In this document: in pieces, positions 47,512-56,881 of the stretch
How positions within the stretch are numbered: the stretch's first letter is position 1
Layout: each line of letters starts with the position of its first letter
NCBI GenBank assembly: GCA_030446715.1
Contig: JAUJMU010000011.1
Location: 63,503 to 127,502, forward strand
Length of the DNA: 64,000 nt
Source of the DNA: Cytophagales bacterium
Lineage (GTDB): Bacteria; Bacteroidota; Bacteroidia; Cytophagales; 172606-1
Direction: 5' to 3'
The notes under the pieces: model-generated
What the model was told of the DNA's origin: nothing
What the model saw: the letters and a program-made list of their open reading frames with translations, nothing else
The model's database searches: none
Program-made: the position numbers and the translations under genes

Positions 47512-47892
47512 ATGAAAGCAATTATCCGTTTACTGGGCACTGCCGTATTTGCAGGCGCCCTTCTGATCATGCCACCGGCTCTTGCCGGAACCGATTTCCA
47601 ACAAGGCAACAAAGGCAGCAGCCGCGACTCGGTCAACGCCGTGCACACCATGCGTGTCGTGTTTCTGCCGGGTTCTACTCCCAAAAACTTCCGTATCGGG
47701 ATTGAAGCCGATAACAGATGCGATGTAAACATTCAGGTGATCAACAAGCAGGGCATGGTGGTCTACTCCGATGTGATCGAGAAAGTCACCAGAAAAGTCG
47801 AAGAGAGGGACTTCTCCTGGCTGAAGCGTGGCGAATACACGGTAAAGGTGATGAATCAGGATAATGAGTATACCCGGAAACTAGTCCTCTGA
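47512..47892 (+). CDS. Small secreted hypothetical protein (126 aa)
   Basis: Signal peptide (about 1-26, ending ALAG) followed by a beta-rich Ig-like domain of about 85 residues (FRIGIEADNRCDVNIQVINKQG, with its first part GIEADN; WLKRGEYTVKVMN). The fold resembles the small secreted carboxypeptidase-regulatory or T9SS-like Ig domains of Bacteroidota, but a true type A sorting motif is lacking. I start at the ATG at 47512 because it gives an exact signal peptide. A terminator follows at 47919. Function unknown. Confidence 0.68.
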   Translation: MKAIIRLLGTAVFAGALLIMPPALAGTDFQQGNKGSSRDSVNAVHTMRVVFLPGSTPKNFRIGIEADNRCDVNIQVINKQGMVVYSDVIEKVTRKVEERDFSWLKRGEYTVKVMNQDNEYTRKLVL

Positions 47893-47918
47893 TTTCATCA
47901 GTGCCAGTACAGATATGG

Positions 47919-47946
47919 AGCAGGCCCCAGGGCCTGCTTTTCTATT
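47919..47946 (+). terminator. Rho-independent terminator
   Basis: AGCAGGCCC pairs with GGGCCTGCT across a 2-nt loop, then TTTCTATTT. Confidence 0.75.
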
Positions 47947-48005
47947 TAAGTATTTTTAACAAAGTCATTTGTATGCACTATGCCTGTCAGGCTTCGTAAA
48001 GCGGA

Positions 48006-48013
48006 TAGATTTG
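48006..48013 (+). promoter_or_regulatory. Candidate -7 box
   Basis: TAGATTTG, an exact match to the Bacteroidota TAnnTTTG -7 element, 36 bp before the parvulin ATG at 48050. The -33 TTG element is not obvious, so this is a partial match. Confidence 0.3.
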
Positions 48014-48049
48014 GTCAGATTTGTACATTCCACAATCCGTTGAGTAACC

Positions 48050-48745
48050 ATGAAAAGGTTTTTTCTGATCCTTCCCGCTTTTTTGCTGTTGCTGGTCTTT
48101 GCACCTTCCCTGGCCCAGACAGCGGCTGTTGATTCACAGGCAGTTGCTCAGCAGCAAGGCCGCGTCTGGGCCGAAACCCGCAAGCCTTACTTCAAAAATA
48201 CCCGCGATGATTCTTTATTTGTGGTAAACAATGGCGACGAACCTTTCCGGTATGAATACTACAGCCAAGCCGATAATTTAGGCTTTTTCAGCACGATGTT
48301 TTTCAGTGCAAACGTCGGAGATGTGGTAGGACCAATGTTTCTGGAAGGCTATGCCGTCCTGTACAAGATTGCCGGTTACGACTCCGTACACCGCATCCGG
48401 GCCAGCCATCTCTACATTAAGCCCGACGGCAAAAGCCGCAAAGACACCCTTCAGGCAGTAAAGAAGGCCAATCAGCACCTCGCGGCTGTGCAGAAGGGGG
48501 CCGATTTTGATGCGCTTGTCAAAAAGCACAGTCAGGACGAAAATGCGCAGGAGGGTGGTGATCTCGGCTGGCTCTGGCAGGGCTACATGATCAAAGAATT
48601 CAATGATGCGCTGGCCAATGCCAAAAAAGGCGATGTACTGGTGATCAAGTCACCGTTGGGTGCCCATTTGGTTAAAATTACCGAAGACCCCGTTCTGGAC
48701 CGCGGCCGGGTAAGGGTAATTCCCCTCACGAAGCGGTTTATGTAA
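48050..48745 (+). CDS. Periplasmic peptidyl-prolyl isomerase (parvulin type)
   Basis: A 231-residue exported protein. Signal peptide about 1-22 (ends SLAQ), then a non-conserved region and a C-terminal parvulin domain (about 114-222) with RIRASHLYI, GADFDALVKKHSQD, GGDLGWLW and KSPLGAHLVKI. It likely isomerises prolyl bonds during folding of exported proteins, as SurA/PpiC proteins do. It is shorter than SurA and lacks its N-terminal chaperone part. It stands alone after a terminator. Confidence 0.87.
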   Translation: MKRFFLILPAFLLLLVFAPSLAQTAAVDSQAVAQQQGRVWAETRKPYFKNTRDDSLFVVNNGDEPFRYEYYSQADNLGFFSTMFFSANVGDVVGPMFLEGYAVLYKIAGYDSVHRIRASHLYIKPDGKSRKDTLQAVKKANQHLAAVQKGADFDALVKKHSQDENAQEGGDLGWLWQGYMIKEFNDALANAKKGDVLVIKSPLGAHLVKITEDPVLDRGRVRVIPLTKRFM

Positions 48746-48824
48746 AAGGATTGCATAATTATCTGCATTACCTGACCTCTCAGTTCTGAAGTCACGTAAT
48801 CGTGCAATCCTTTAAATCATTTAT

Positions 48825-51800
48825 TCACGTAGCCAGCGAAGCTACTCTCTGTTCCGGATTTTGTACGGCATCCTTCCTGAGCGCCTGGAGCAGGATCTGG
48901 ACGGGGTGAAGGGCAGTTCTTTGGGTGGCGTCTCTGATCTGGTGGCGGCAGGAAGTGCCCGGGGCGCAGATGATCACCTCCTGCGGCTGCCTTCTCACGG
49001 TGGGAAAGAGCACCAGCTCACCGATCTGCTGAGAAATGTGGTAGTGCTCCTTTTCGTAGCCGAAAGAGCCGGCCATGCCGCAGCAACCGGAGGGAATGAG
49101 TTCCACCGAGTAGCCTTCCGGCAGGGAGAGGATCTGCTTGACGGGCACCATCGAGGAGAGCGCCTTCTGGTGGCAGTGGCCGTGGAGCTTGATGAGGCGT
49201 TTCCCGCCTGCAAACTGCTCTCTTTTTATATTTCCTGCTTTCAGCTCCCTTGCCAGAAACTCCTCGGTCAAAAGGCAGTTTTCTGCCAGTGCCTGAGCGG
49301 CAGGCCTGAGTTCCTGATCCACCAGCGAGAGGTACTCATCTCTGAAGGTGAGAATGGCCGAGGGTTCAATGCCTACCAGCGGAGCATCAGCGGTGATGAT
49401 GTCCCTGAGCAGCTCCACGTTCCTCTGGGCCAGCTTTTTTGCCTCCCTGACCAGCCCCTTGGAAAGATACGTTCTGCCGCTCTCAAGGTGGCGGGGTATT
49501 TCCACCACGTAGCCCAGTCCTTCCAAAAGTTCCACTGCCGCCCGTCCCACCTCCACGTCGTTGTAGTCAGTAAACTCGTCGCAGAACAGGTACACTTTCT
49601 TCAGACGGGAGACCGGAGACGGGAGACCGGAGACCGGAGCTGACGCCGGTTTTGCCTTGCCGCCTGCTGCTTGGTTCCCGTTTACTGCTTCTGTCTCCCG
49701 TCTCCCCTCTCCCGTCTTCCCTCTCTTTGCAAACCAGCTTCTCAGCGTGGTATCGTGCAAAAGGGGTATGCTTCTCTGGGGGGCAAAGCCGGTCAGCTGC
49801 CTGGCCAGCTTTGAGGTAAGCGGGTTGGTGAACACAAAGTTGTAGAGCCACGGGGCAAGAGAGGCCAGCTTGTTCAAGCGCGTGAAGTTTGCCACCAGCC
49901 AGCTTCTCAGGGGCACCCCGCGGGCATCGTAGTAATGCTGCTGCCACTCGGCCTTGAGCTTTGCCACGTCCACGTTGGAGGGACACTCGGCCCTGCAGCC
50001 CTTACACGATATACACAGATCCATCACCTCCTTTATCTCCCCGTGCGAGAAGGGATTCTCCCGCTCTGAGCGGGTGAGCATCTCTCTGAGCATGTTCGCC
50101 CTTGCCCTTGTCGTGTCGCGCTCATCTTTGGTGGCCATATAAGAAGGACACATCGTCCCGCCCATCAGGTGACTCTTGCGGCAGTCCCCTGAGCCGCTGC
50201 AGGCTTCGGCCATGCGGAGCACGCCACCTTTTTCTGAAAAATCAAACACCGTTTTGGGTCCGGAGGTGGCCTGGCCGGGTGTATACCGCAGGTGGTGGTT
50301 CATCGGCGGGGTGTCGACGATCTTGCCGGGGTTGAAAATGCCCTGCGGGTCAAACAGCGCCTTTACCTGCCGGAACAGCCCGTAGTTGTGTTCACCCACC
50401 ATGTAGGGGATGAACTCCCCCCGCAGCCGGCCATCGCCGTGCTCCCCGCTCAGGCTGCCGCCGTATTTCTTCACCAGTTGGGCAGTTTCGGCCAGCACCT
50501 GCCGGAACAGGGCATTTCCCTCCGTGGTTTTCAGATTAATCATAGGCTCCACGTGGAGCTCGCCAGCACCCGCGTGGGCGTACATGGAGTACCGCAGGCC
50601 ATGCTTTTGCAGCAAGGCTTCCAGTTCCTGAATATAATCGGGCAACACCTGCACATCCACGGCGCAGTCTTCAATCAGATTGACCGGCTGCGTATCGCCA
50701 ATGATATTGCGGATCAGGCCCAGGCCCGCTTTCCGCACGTCCCACACCATGCGGGTATCAGCGCCATAGATCACCGGGAAGGCATAGCCAAGGCCGGCTG
50801 CCTGTAATCCGGCCGTAAGGCGGCGCGTAGTTTCCTGAATTTCTTCCTTGGTTTGGGCCGTAAACTCCACCATCAGAACCGCCCCAGGGTCGCCCTCAAT
50901 AAAGAACCGGTTCTTGTGGTACTCCGGGTGGTCTTTGGTAAAATTGAGAATGTACCGGTCCACCAGTTCGGAAGCGCCGGGTTTGTACCTGACGGCAACC
51001 AGATTGGCCAGCAACGACTCCCGGATGGTGTTGCAGTGAATGCACATGACCCCGATCTCCTTCGGCGGCAGCGGAATCAGGTTCAGTCTGATCTCCGTCA
51101 CCATACACAGTGTTCCTTCTGATCCGGTGATCAGCTTGCAGAGGTTGAAAAAAGCACCATTCTCAGAAAATGGCTGCAGGGCCAGCATCTCGTCGAGGGC
51201 GTAGCCGGTATTGCGGCGGGTTACGGTTTTCTTCGGAAAGTGGCTGATGATTTCGTGCTGGTTGGCCGGCTGGCTCAGCATCTGAATCAATTGCAGGTAA
51301 ATTTCTTTTTCCAAAGGGCTCGCCACGCCAATGCCGTTGCATTTCGCTTCCAGTTCCTGTGCGGAAAGTGGATGAAAGATTGCTTCGGTGCCGTCGCTCA
51401 GCAGGGCTTTCAGTTCGATCACGTGGTCACGGGTTGCCCCGTAAATAACCGAATGGAGGCCGCAGGAGTTGTTGCCGACCATGCCCCCGATCATGGCGCG
51501 GTTGGCAGTGGAGGTTTCCGGACCAAACTGCAGGCCGTGCTCTCTGAGAAACAGGTTCAGCTCGTCCCTGACCACGCCCGGCTCCACGCGCACCCATCTT
51601 TCCTCTGCATTCAGCTCCAGAATGCGGTTCAGGTGCTTGCCCGTATCCACCACGATGCCCGCTCCCACCACCTGACCGGCCAGCGAAGTACCGGCCGCCC
51701 TTGGAATGAGGGAAGTTTTGTGCGTGCGGGCAAAGGCGATCAGCTTCCCGAGGTCGTCTTTGGTGCGGGGAATGGCTACTGCCTGCGGCATTTCCCGGTA

Positions 51801-51898
51801 GGCTGAAGCATCCGTGGCGTAAGCGTACGCATCGTGGAATCGTAATACAGGTTGCCTTTCAGCTGAGAAGCTAATGTACGGAGGTGATGGATGGTCAT
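48825..51898 (-). CDS. FAD-linked oxidase/Fe-S protein (D-lactate dehydrogenase-like, frame broken by 1-bp deletion)
   Basis: A fused flavin and iron-sulfur dehydrogenase of about 1,024 residues. An N-terminal PCMH FAD domain (SLIPRAAGTSLAGQVVG; NRAMIGGMVGNNSCGLHS) and FAD-oxidase C domain (SGEHGDGRLRGEF) are followed by Fe-S motifs (CSGSGDCRKSHLMG..MCPSY; CISCKGCRAECPS) and CCG domains (HGHCHQKAL; PSGCCGMAGSFG). These enzymes oxidise D-lactate or another 2-hydroxy acid at the membrane. The start is the ATG at 51898 (MTIHHLRT). One base is missing near 51822: the frame reads MRTL then needs one more T to give YATDASAYREMP. A 126-bp inverted-repeat-like insert (49603-49728) adds about 40 residues between the Fe-S and CCG parts without breaking the frame. 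Confidence 0.88.
49603..49728. repeat. In-frame inverted word-repeat insert within the dehydrogenase gene
   Basis: The ends are GGGAGACCGGAGACGGGAGA (49608-49627) and the inverse-type CTGTCTCCCGTCTCCCCTCT (49691-49710), with about 50 bp between. Length is about 126 bp (42 codons). It translates to a Lys/Pro/Gly/Arg-rich linker at a domain boundary. Confidence 0.5.
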
Positions 51899-52046
51899 GG
51901 ATGAAATACAGGGTCCCGGGCAAAATAAATAAGGCAAAAGCACCCCTGCACATAGTTAACATTTTGCCCGTAGAAATGATTGCTGCAAAGACAAAAAACT
52001 GCCTCCCGCCCCGAACGGGCAGGATGGCGGCCATGCGGAAGTGATA

Positions 52047-52508
52047 TCATCGGACGGCGGCTACCACTGCAATTTCAATATTGGCGTTGCCGGGCAGACT
52101 GGCAACGCCAACCGTAGTCCGGGCCGGAAAGTCGCCGGTGAAGTAGCGGCCGTATATCTCGTTTACTTTGGAGAAGTTACCGACGTCTTTCAGGTAGATG
52201 GTGGTGTTGACCACGTCGGCGAAACCTAGTCCGGCCGCCCCAAGAATTGCTTTTATGTTTTCCATCACCTGCGTAGCCTCCGGTTCAAAGCCGCCCGTTA
52301 CGAGCTGACGCGTCTGCGGGTCGAGACCCACCTGACCGGCCACAAACAAAAACCCGTTGGCTACCACGCCCTGGCTGTAGGGAGCCAACGGAACGGAAGC
52401 TTTTTCGGTTTTGATAATTTTCTTTCCTGCTTTCTGCGCAAAGGCAGGAAGCATCGGAAGCAGGAGCAGCATCGGAAGCAGAAACGGACGGATACGTGAC
52501 ATGGCCAT
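52047..52508 (-). CDS. RidA-family protein with signal peptide
   Basis: A 153-residue RidA/YjgF fold protein. A signal peptide (about 1-25, ends AFAQ) precedes the domain: APYSQGVVANGFLFVAGQVGLDP (start APYSQG), VVNTTIYLKDV, and FPARTTVGVASLPGNANIEI, which keeps the catalytic Arg and Glu of RidA. Cytosolic RidA hydrolyses reactive enamine/imine products of PLP enzymes. Export suggests a different substrate in the periplasm. It starts at 52508 (a second ATG at 52502 makes no difference to the signal). Its C-terminal neighbour is the dehydrogenase, 149 bp away on the same strand. Confidence 0.87.
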   Translation of the reverse strand: MAMSRIRPFLLPMLLLLPMLPAFAQKAGKKIIKTEKASVPLAPYSQGVVANGFLFVAGQVGLDPQTRQLVTGGFEPEATQVMENIKAILGAAGLGFADVVNTTIYLKDVGNFSKVNEIYGRYFTGDFPARTTVGVASLPGNANIEIAVVAAVR

Positions 52509-52608
52509 TACAGGGGATCAGCTGAAGCCCTTATAATACGCACTTCCACCACAGGAGTCAACAGGAGAATAATTTATTTATTCCTTCATAGAATAACCAA
52601 CCACCTCC

Positions 52609-53601
52609 TTACGGCCGGGTATTTTTTTTCCTTGACGTGTATTGTGGCGAATGGCTGTAGGGCCGGTGGGGTTTTGAGCCGTTGTCTGATACAGTGCCAG
52701 CGGGCTCTTCAATGGTACGGATGTGAACGGCATGCTCGTTTGGTATAATCTGGGTACCATACCGCTGTGCATACACAAACGTGAATTCTGCGCCGAGAAA
52801 CAGGATCACTGAACTGTAGTACACCCATAACAGGATAACGATCAACGAGCCGGCAGCACCATACGTACCCCCGATATCACTCTGGCCGATATAGATACCG
52901 ATCAGAATTTTGCCCACGGCAAAGAGGATGGCTGTGAACAAGGCTCCTTTCCAGACATCGGCGTATTTGATGTTAACATCGGGCAGCATTTTAAAAATGA
53001 CAGCAAACAGTAAGGACGTGATTCCGACTGAAACCAGAAAATTGAATACCTGCAGGGCAACTTCCCCAACCTGGGGAACTAAGGAAGTAATATAGTTTCC
53101 CAGAATAGCGATGCCGGCGTTTACCACCAGTGCTACCAGCAGCACAAATCCCAGGGAAAGTACAATGCTGAATGACAGCAGCCGGTCACGCACCAGTGCC
53201 CACATGCCATTCTGTGGCTTGGCCTTCAGATCCCAGATCTGATTCAGAGAAAGTTTGAGTTCGTTGAAAACCCCGGTAGCACCGAAGATCAGGGTTATGA
53301 CACTCAGTATGGTAGCTACTGTTCCCGAGCCGCTCTTGCTGACGCCGGCTACCATTTCCTGAATTTCGGCAGCAGCCTCAGCACCCATGAGGCCTTTCAG
53401 CTGGCCAAAAAGTTGTCCCTCCAGGGCCTCCCTGCCGAAGAAAAAACCGGCTGCCGTGATGATAATGACTAGTATGGGAGCCAGAGAGAAAATAGTATAG
53501 TAAGCCAGAGCTGCAGCGCGGCTCATTACGTTATCGTCAGCAAACTCGCTGAACATCTGCCTGGTAAAAGACCAGACTTCTCTGAAATTAAATTTTGCCA
53601 T
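52609..53601 (-). CDS. YihY/virulence factor BrkB family membrane protein
   Basis: A 330-residue inner-membrane protein with about six transmembrane helices. It has the RAAALAYYTIFSLAPILVII segment (about 28-47; first part RAAALAYYT), the PDVNIKYADVWKGALF motif (about 205-220) and the GTYGAAGSLIVILLWVYYSS region (about 246-265; GTYGAAGS). The C-terminal 45 residues are polar and variable. The family is widespread; a specific role (possibly transport) is unproven. It was once annotated as RNase BN in error. Complete with ATG at 53601. Confidence 0.9.
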   Translation of the reverse strand: MAKFNFREVWSFTRQMFSEFADDNVMSRAAALAYYTIFSLAPILVIIITAAGFFFGREALEGQLFGQLKGLMGAEAAAEIQEMVAGVSKSGSGTVATILSVITLIFGATGVFNELKLSLNQIWDLKAKPQNGMWALVRDRLLSFSIVLSLGFVLLVALVVNAGIAILGNYITSLVPQVGEVALQVFNFLVSVGITSLLFAVIFKMLPDVNIKYADVWKGALFTAILFAVGKILIGIYIGQSDIGGTYGAAGSLIVILLWVYYSSVILFLGAEFTFVYAQRYGTQIIPNEHAVHIRTIEEPAGTVSDNGSKPHRPYSHSPQYTSRKKNTRP

Positions 53602-53643
53602 AGTTTTCCGGAATCAGTTCCCTTTCCATTGTATCGTAAAAGA

Positions 53644-54085
53644 TCAACTGAGGGTTACTGTGCCGGCTTTACTATTAGGGGGTGGCTGGCAGGTGGTGCA
53701 GTAATAGGTTGCCCGGCCACCGACGTAACTTTTCCGGATACCCGCATGGCAACGGGGACAAAGCTGGTGCCCTTCCGGATCGGAGTGGGGAGAAGTATCC
53801 CACTCCCGGGCATGGATGAGATAATCCGCCGGAAACCGGCTGTACACGGCTTCGTGCTCAATGGCCGTCAGGAGTACCTCCCGGATGGCTGCGTGCAGGC
53901 GTTCCACTTCTGCTCCGTAAGCGCAGCCGCCTGCCGCTCCGGGTGGATGCCCGCCATAAACAGCACTTCGTCCACGATCCAGTTGCCGAGGCCCGCCAGC
54001 GTAGACTGATCCATAAGCACAGGTTTGAGTGGAAGGAATAGTTTAATACCTGAACCGGGATTCGGTAAATATCCTGCTGAGGTTC
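53644..54085 (-). pseudogene. Fpg/Nei-type DNA glycosylase remnant (C-terminal fragment)
   Basis: Only the C-terminal half of a formamidopyrimidine-DNA glycosylase is present. The H2TH region reads LMDQSTLAGLGNWIVDEVLFMAGIHP (start LMDQSTLAGLGNW, near 53940-54012), and the zinc finger CPRCH..CTTCQ lies near 53695-53780. A -1 shift near 53915 (CAG-AAG where CAG-GAAG is expected) splits it, and no upstream frame continues past a TGA at about 54086. The N-terminal catalytic Pro and first lobe are missing. So this is either a true remnant or a gene with more errors upstream; the sequence 5' of 54086 does not read as Fpg in any frame. Not functional as written. Confidence 0.7.
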
Positions 54086-54349
54086 AATATCTTATATTCA
54101 ATATAAATTCCATTTACCTGCTCTTCCCTTTTGCAGGCTGCGTTTCGGGTACCGTCTGCTGACAGACAAAACATCAATAACATCCTGCATTAGCGTTGTT
54201 AGGTTATTGTCCCGGATGAATTTCGAGGCATAGAACCAAACACTGCTTAAAGCCGGTGCCCCTTCCTGTAAATAAAAGCCGGCAGACTTCGAAAGCCTGC
54301 CGGGTCGGGTGATGATGGGTGTATTGTATTACTGCTCCCGCCTGAGAGC
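54086..54349. other. Non-coding region upstream of the glycosylase remnant
   Basis: AT-rich and without credible coding sequence. It contains the terminator for the serine-hydrolase gene at 54273-54303. Confidence 0.5.
54273..54303 (-). terminator. Rho-independent terminator (minus strand)
   Basis: On the minus strand, CCGGCAGGCTTTCGAAGTCTGCCGG forms a stem with a few mismatches followed by CTTTTATTT. It lies 47 bp past the stop of the serine hydrolase. Confidence 0.55.
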
Positions 54350-55603
54350 CTACTGATTATCTTTGTCAGTTCTGTACTTTATGGCCAGCTTGCTTTGTGC
54401 CTTATCCGTTTCGGGAGTAGACGGCATAGTCGAATCTTCATCGTACGGATAGAGAATCTCCTGCAAAAACTTGAGGTGGCTCAGGCTGTTGTTGGCTACG
54501 TTGGAGAGCACGATTACCGTACTCTGGTCCTTGCGGTTGCGCATGAAGTAGCTCTTGTAGCCGTGCCACCAGCCACCGTGGAAGATCACCGGGTCTCCGC
54601 TGCTGGTGGTGCGGAGCCGCCAGCCGTAGCCATAATTCTGTATTTTGAGTTCGGGACTGGCCGGTGTAAAGGCTTCTTCCAGCGTGGCCTGCGATACAAT
54701 TTTGTTGGTATACAACGCACGGTCCCATTTAAACATATCTCCGGCGGTAGAATACACATTTTTGTCGCCCACAACGCCGTCCTGGTAGCTGACGCCGTAC
54801 TGACGCCGACCTCCCGAATAGCCCTTGGCTACCTGCAGAATGGATACCGACGATTCATCGGTGAATATTCTGGTATGGCTCATGCCGAGCGGCTGGAAAA
54901 TCTGCTCTTCCACAAACTTATGAAAGGGTTTGCCGGATGCTTTTTCGGCGATGGAGGCCAGCAGGCAATAGCCGGTATTGCTGTACAAAAAGCGGGAATC
55001 CGGTGAGAAGTACGGATTTGGCTTATACTGAGCCAGCATCTGGACCACCTGATCGTTGTGAATATAGGTTCTGCGGTCCTTTACGTAATTGTCGCAGAAG
55101 TAATTGTAGTTGGGCAGGCCCGACCGGTGCGTGAGCAGGTGCCGCACAGTTACGCCATCATACGGAAAGTCTGGCAGGTACTTCTTCACGTTGTCATCGT
55201 AGCGGAGTTTGCCCATTTCTTTCAGTTTCATAATGGCTACTGCCGTAAACTGCTTGGATACCGAAGCCAGCTGAAAGGAAGTTTGCTCCGTAAGCGTATC
55301 CTTATGCGCCAAGTCAGCGTACCCGAATGCACCCTTATACAGCACCTGACCATACTGCGCAATGAGCACCGTGCCATTGAAGCCGTGCTTCTTGTGAAGG
55401 TTGCGGAAAAAAGTATCCAGCTGGTGGGCTTTGCGGGCTGCTTCCGCGGGACTGTACTTCAGCGCAATGAGACTATCCCTGATGGCGAGGGTATCCCGCT
55501 GAATGACGTGGGAGACAGAAGCTGTTTTAGCTTTGTTCTCGGTACAGGACGTCAGGAAGGTGACGCCTAACAGGTATAAAACCGTAATTCGCAGCAAGCT
55601 CAT
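54350..55603 (-). CDS. Serine hydrolase lipoprotein (class C beta-lactamase/PBP4b-like)
   Basis: A 417-residue lipoprotein. Its signal peptide ends in a lipobox (LTSC, Cys20). The beta-lactamase/D-Ala-D-Ala carboxypeptidase fold carries ASVSKQ (S-x-x-K nucleophile), YSNTGY (Y-x-N), and HGGWWHG at the KTG-equivalent position. Such proteins act on peptidoglycan or unknown esters and peptides; the class C likeness does not prove beta-lactamase activity. I start at the ATG at 55603 because it gives the lipobox; the frame upstream is not signal-like. Confidence 0.87.
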   Translation of the reverse strand: MSLLRITVLYLLGVTFLTSCTENKAKTASVSHVIQRDTLAIRDSLIALKYSPAEAARKAHQLDTFFRNLHKKHGFNGTVLIAQYGQVLYKGAFGYADLAHKDTLTEQTSFQLASVSKQFTAVAIMKLKEMGKLRYDDNVKKYLPDFPYDGVTVRHLLTHRSGLPNYNYFCDNYVKDRRTYIHNDQVVQMLAQYKPNPYFSPDSRFLYSNTGYCLLASIAEKASGKPFHKFVEEQIFQPLGMSHTRIFTDESSVSILQVAKGYSGGRRQYGVSYQDGVVGDKNVYSTAGDMFKWDRALYTNKIVSQATLEEAFTPASPELKIQNYGYGWRLRTTSSGDPVIFHGGWWHGYKSYFMRNRKDQSTVIVLSNVANNSLSHLKFLQEILYPYDEDSTMPSTPETDKAQSKLAIKYRTDKDNQ

Positions 55604-55871
55604 TTGGTAAAGGCAGTCCGGAAAGAAAGTGATTGAAAAAATAACGAACGGGAATGGAGTAAATTTCACAAAAAACGACTTTTATGGCAAGGTCAGGTAA
55701 GTTAATAGTTTGTTTTCTGTCCATTTCCAGCCAAAAGAGGCCAGTTTTCTACTAATTCGGGAAATGGTGCCAAATCCCTATTTTTGTACCTAACACAGAT
55801 GGATGGCACATGTGTACAATTTACACCTTGACCGTGGGCCGGAGGAGTGGCTTTCACCTGTTTTGCAGTCT

Positions 55872-56639
55872 ATGAAACACCTGATCAGTTATGTAATCCG
55901 GCATGTGCCGCGCCGTTATCTGCAACGCGTCAGTCACGTGGCCATGCGGGTAGTGGCCGTTTTTTACCAGGGCGATACCGTAGCCTGCCCCGTGTGCGGG
56001 AGCTGCTTCAGTAAATTTTTGCCGTATGGCCGTACCAACCCCCGCGAAAATGCCCTCTGTCCGGGCTGCCTTGCCCTGGAGCGGCACCGCCTGATGTGGC
56101 TGTACCTGCAGGAAAAAACCAGCTTTTTTACGGCTCCGCACAAACTGTTGCACGTAGCCCCGGAGCACTGCTTCATTAACCGGTTTGAGGCCATGAAGCA
56201 CCTCGACTATGTGACTGCCGACATTGAATCGCCGCTGGCGAAGGTGAAAATGGACATTCACCAGATTCCTTTCCCCGCAAACACCTTTGATGTTGCCTTC
56301 TGCAACCACGTAATGGAGCATGTGGACAATGATATCAAAGCCATGAGTGAACTGCACCGGGTGCTGAAGCCGGGCGGCTGGGCCATTATTCAATCCCCGA
56401 TGGATACCCGGATGGAAAATACCCTGGAAGACCCTGCCATCACCTCACCGGCCGAACGCGAAAAGTACTACTGGCAGGACGACCACCAGCGCCTCTACGG
56501 CCGCGACTACGGCCGGCGGCTGGAAAAAGCCGGATTTCAGGTCACCGAAGACCGCTTCGTGCTGGAACTCGACAAGGGCACCGTGCAGCGGTATGCTTTG
56601 CCGGGGGAGGAGATTATCTACCTGTGCCGGAAGGGGTGA
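55872..56639 (+). CDS. Zinc-finger class I SAM methyltransferase
   Basis: About 255 residues. The N-terminal region has a Cys4 zinc motif (CPVCG near 40 and CPGC near 65), followed by a Rossmann methyltransferase domain (HVAPEHCFIN, DIESPLAKVKMDIHQIPF, NHVMEHVDND, LHRVLKPGGW). The VLKPGGWAIIQ motif is typical of class I enzymes. It is probably a glycan or small-molecule methyltransferase; the substrate is unknown. I start at the ATG at 55872; the frame upstream has an alternative at 55803. Its last 96 bp are duplicated at 57590-57685. Confidence 0.82.
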   Translation: MKHLISYVIRHVPRRYLQRVSHVAMRVVAVFYQGDTVACPVCGSCFSKFLPYGRTNPRENALCPGCLALERHRLMWLYLQEKTSFFTAPHKLLHVAPEHCFINRFEAMKHLDYVTADIESPLAKVKMDIHQIPFPANTFDVAFCNHVMEHVDNDIKAMSELHRVLKPGGWAIIQSPMDTRMENTLEDPAITSPAEREKYYWQDDHQRLYGRDYGRRLEKAGFQVTEDRFVLELDKGTVQRYALPGEEIIYLCRKG

Positions 56640-56726
56640 GGGATGCTGTTCCGGATTACATGAACATGAATCTAAGGGTCCGGGACAATTGAGAAAAAGA
56701 CAAAAGCACGGACCGGAAATGCGTAT

Positions 56727-56849
56727 CAGGACTTTCTCAAAACCCCTCCGGAGAAGCCAGTTGTGAGACACAACCAGCGGTCTGCAGGCCGCGGTCAGTG
56801 TCCGCCGAGCCGTGATCAGTGTCCGGATGATCACTTTTGAGAAAGTCCT
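56727..56849. mobile_element. MITE-like element with 15-16-bp terminal inverted repeats
   Basis: CAGGACTTTCTCAAAA (56727-56742) is the inverse of TTTTGAGAAAGTCCTG (56835-56850). GCGTAT occurs directly outside on both sides (56721-56726 and 56850-56855), as a 6-bp target duplication; the last G is shared with the right arm. The interior, about 90 bp, includes a GTTGTG/CACAAC hairpin and is non-coding. No transposase is present, so it would be non-autonomous. Confidence 0.55.
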
Positions 56850-56881
56850 GCGTATATTGAATGTAAACACCAGTTAAGCCA

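Noticed and set aside
51899-52034. Longer N-terminus of the dehydrogenase starting at 52034
   Set aside because: The extra part is not family-like and the true N-terminus is visible in another frame from 51898.
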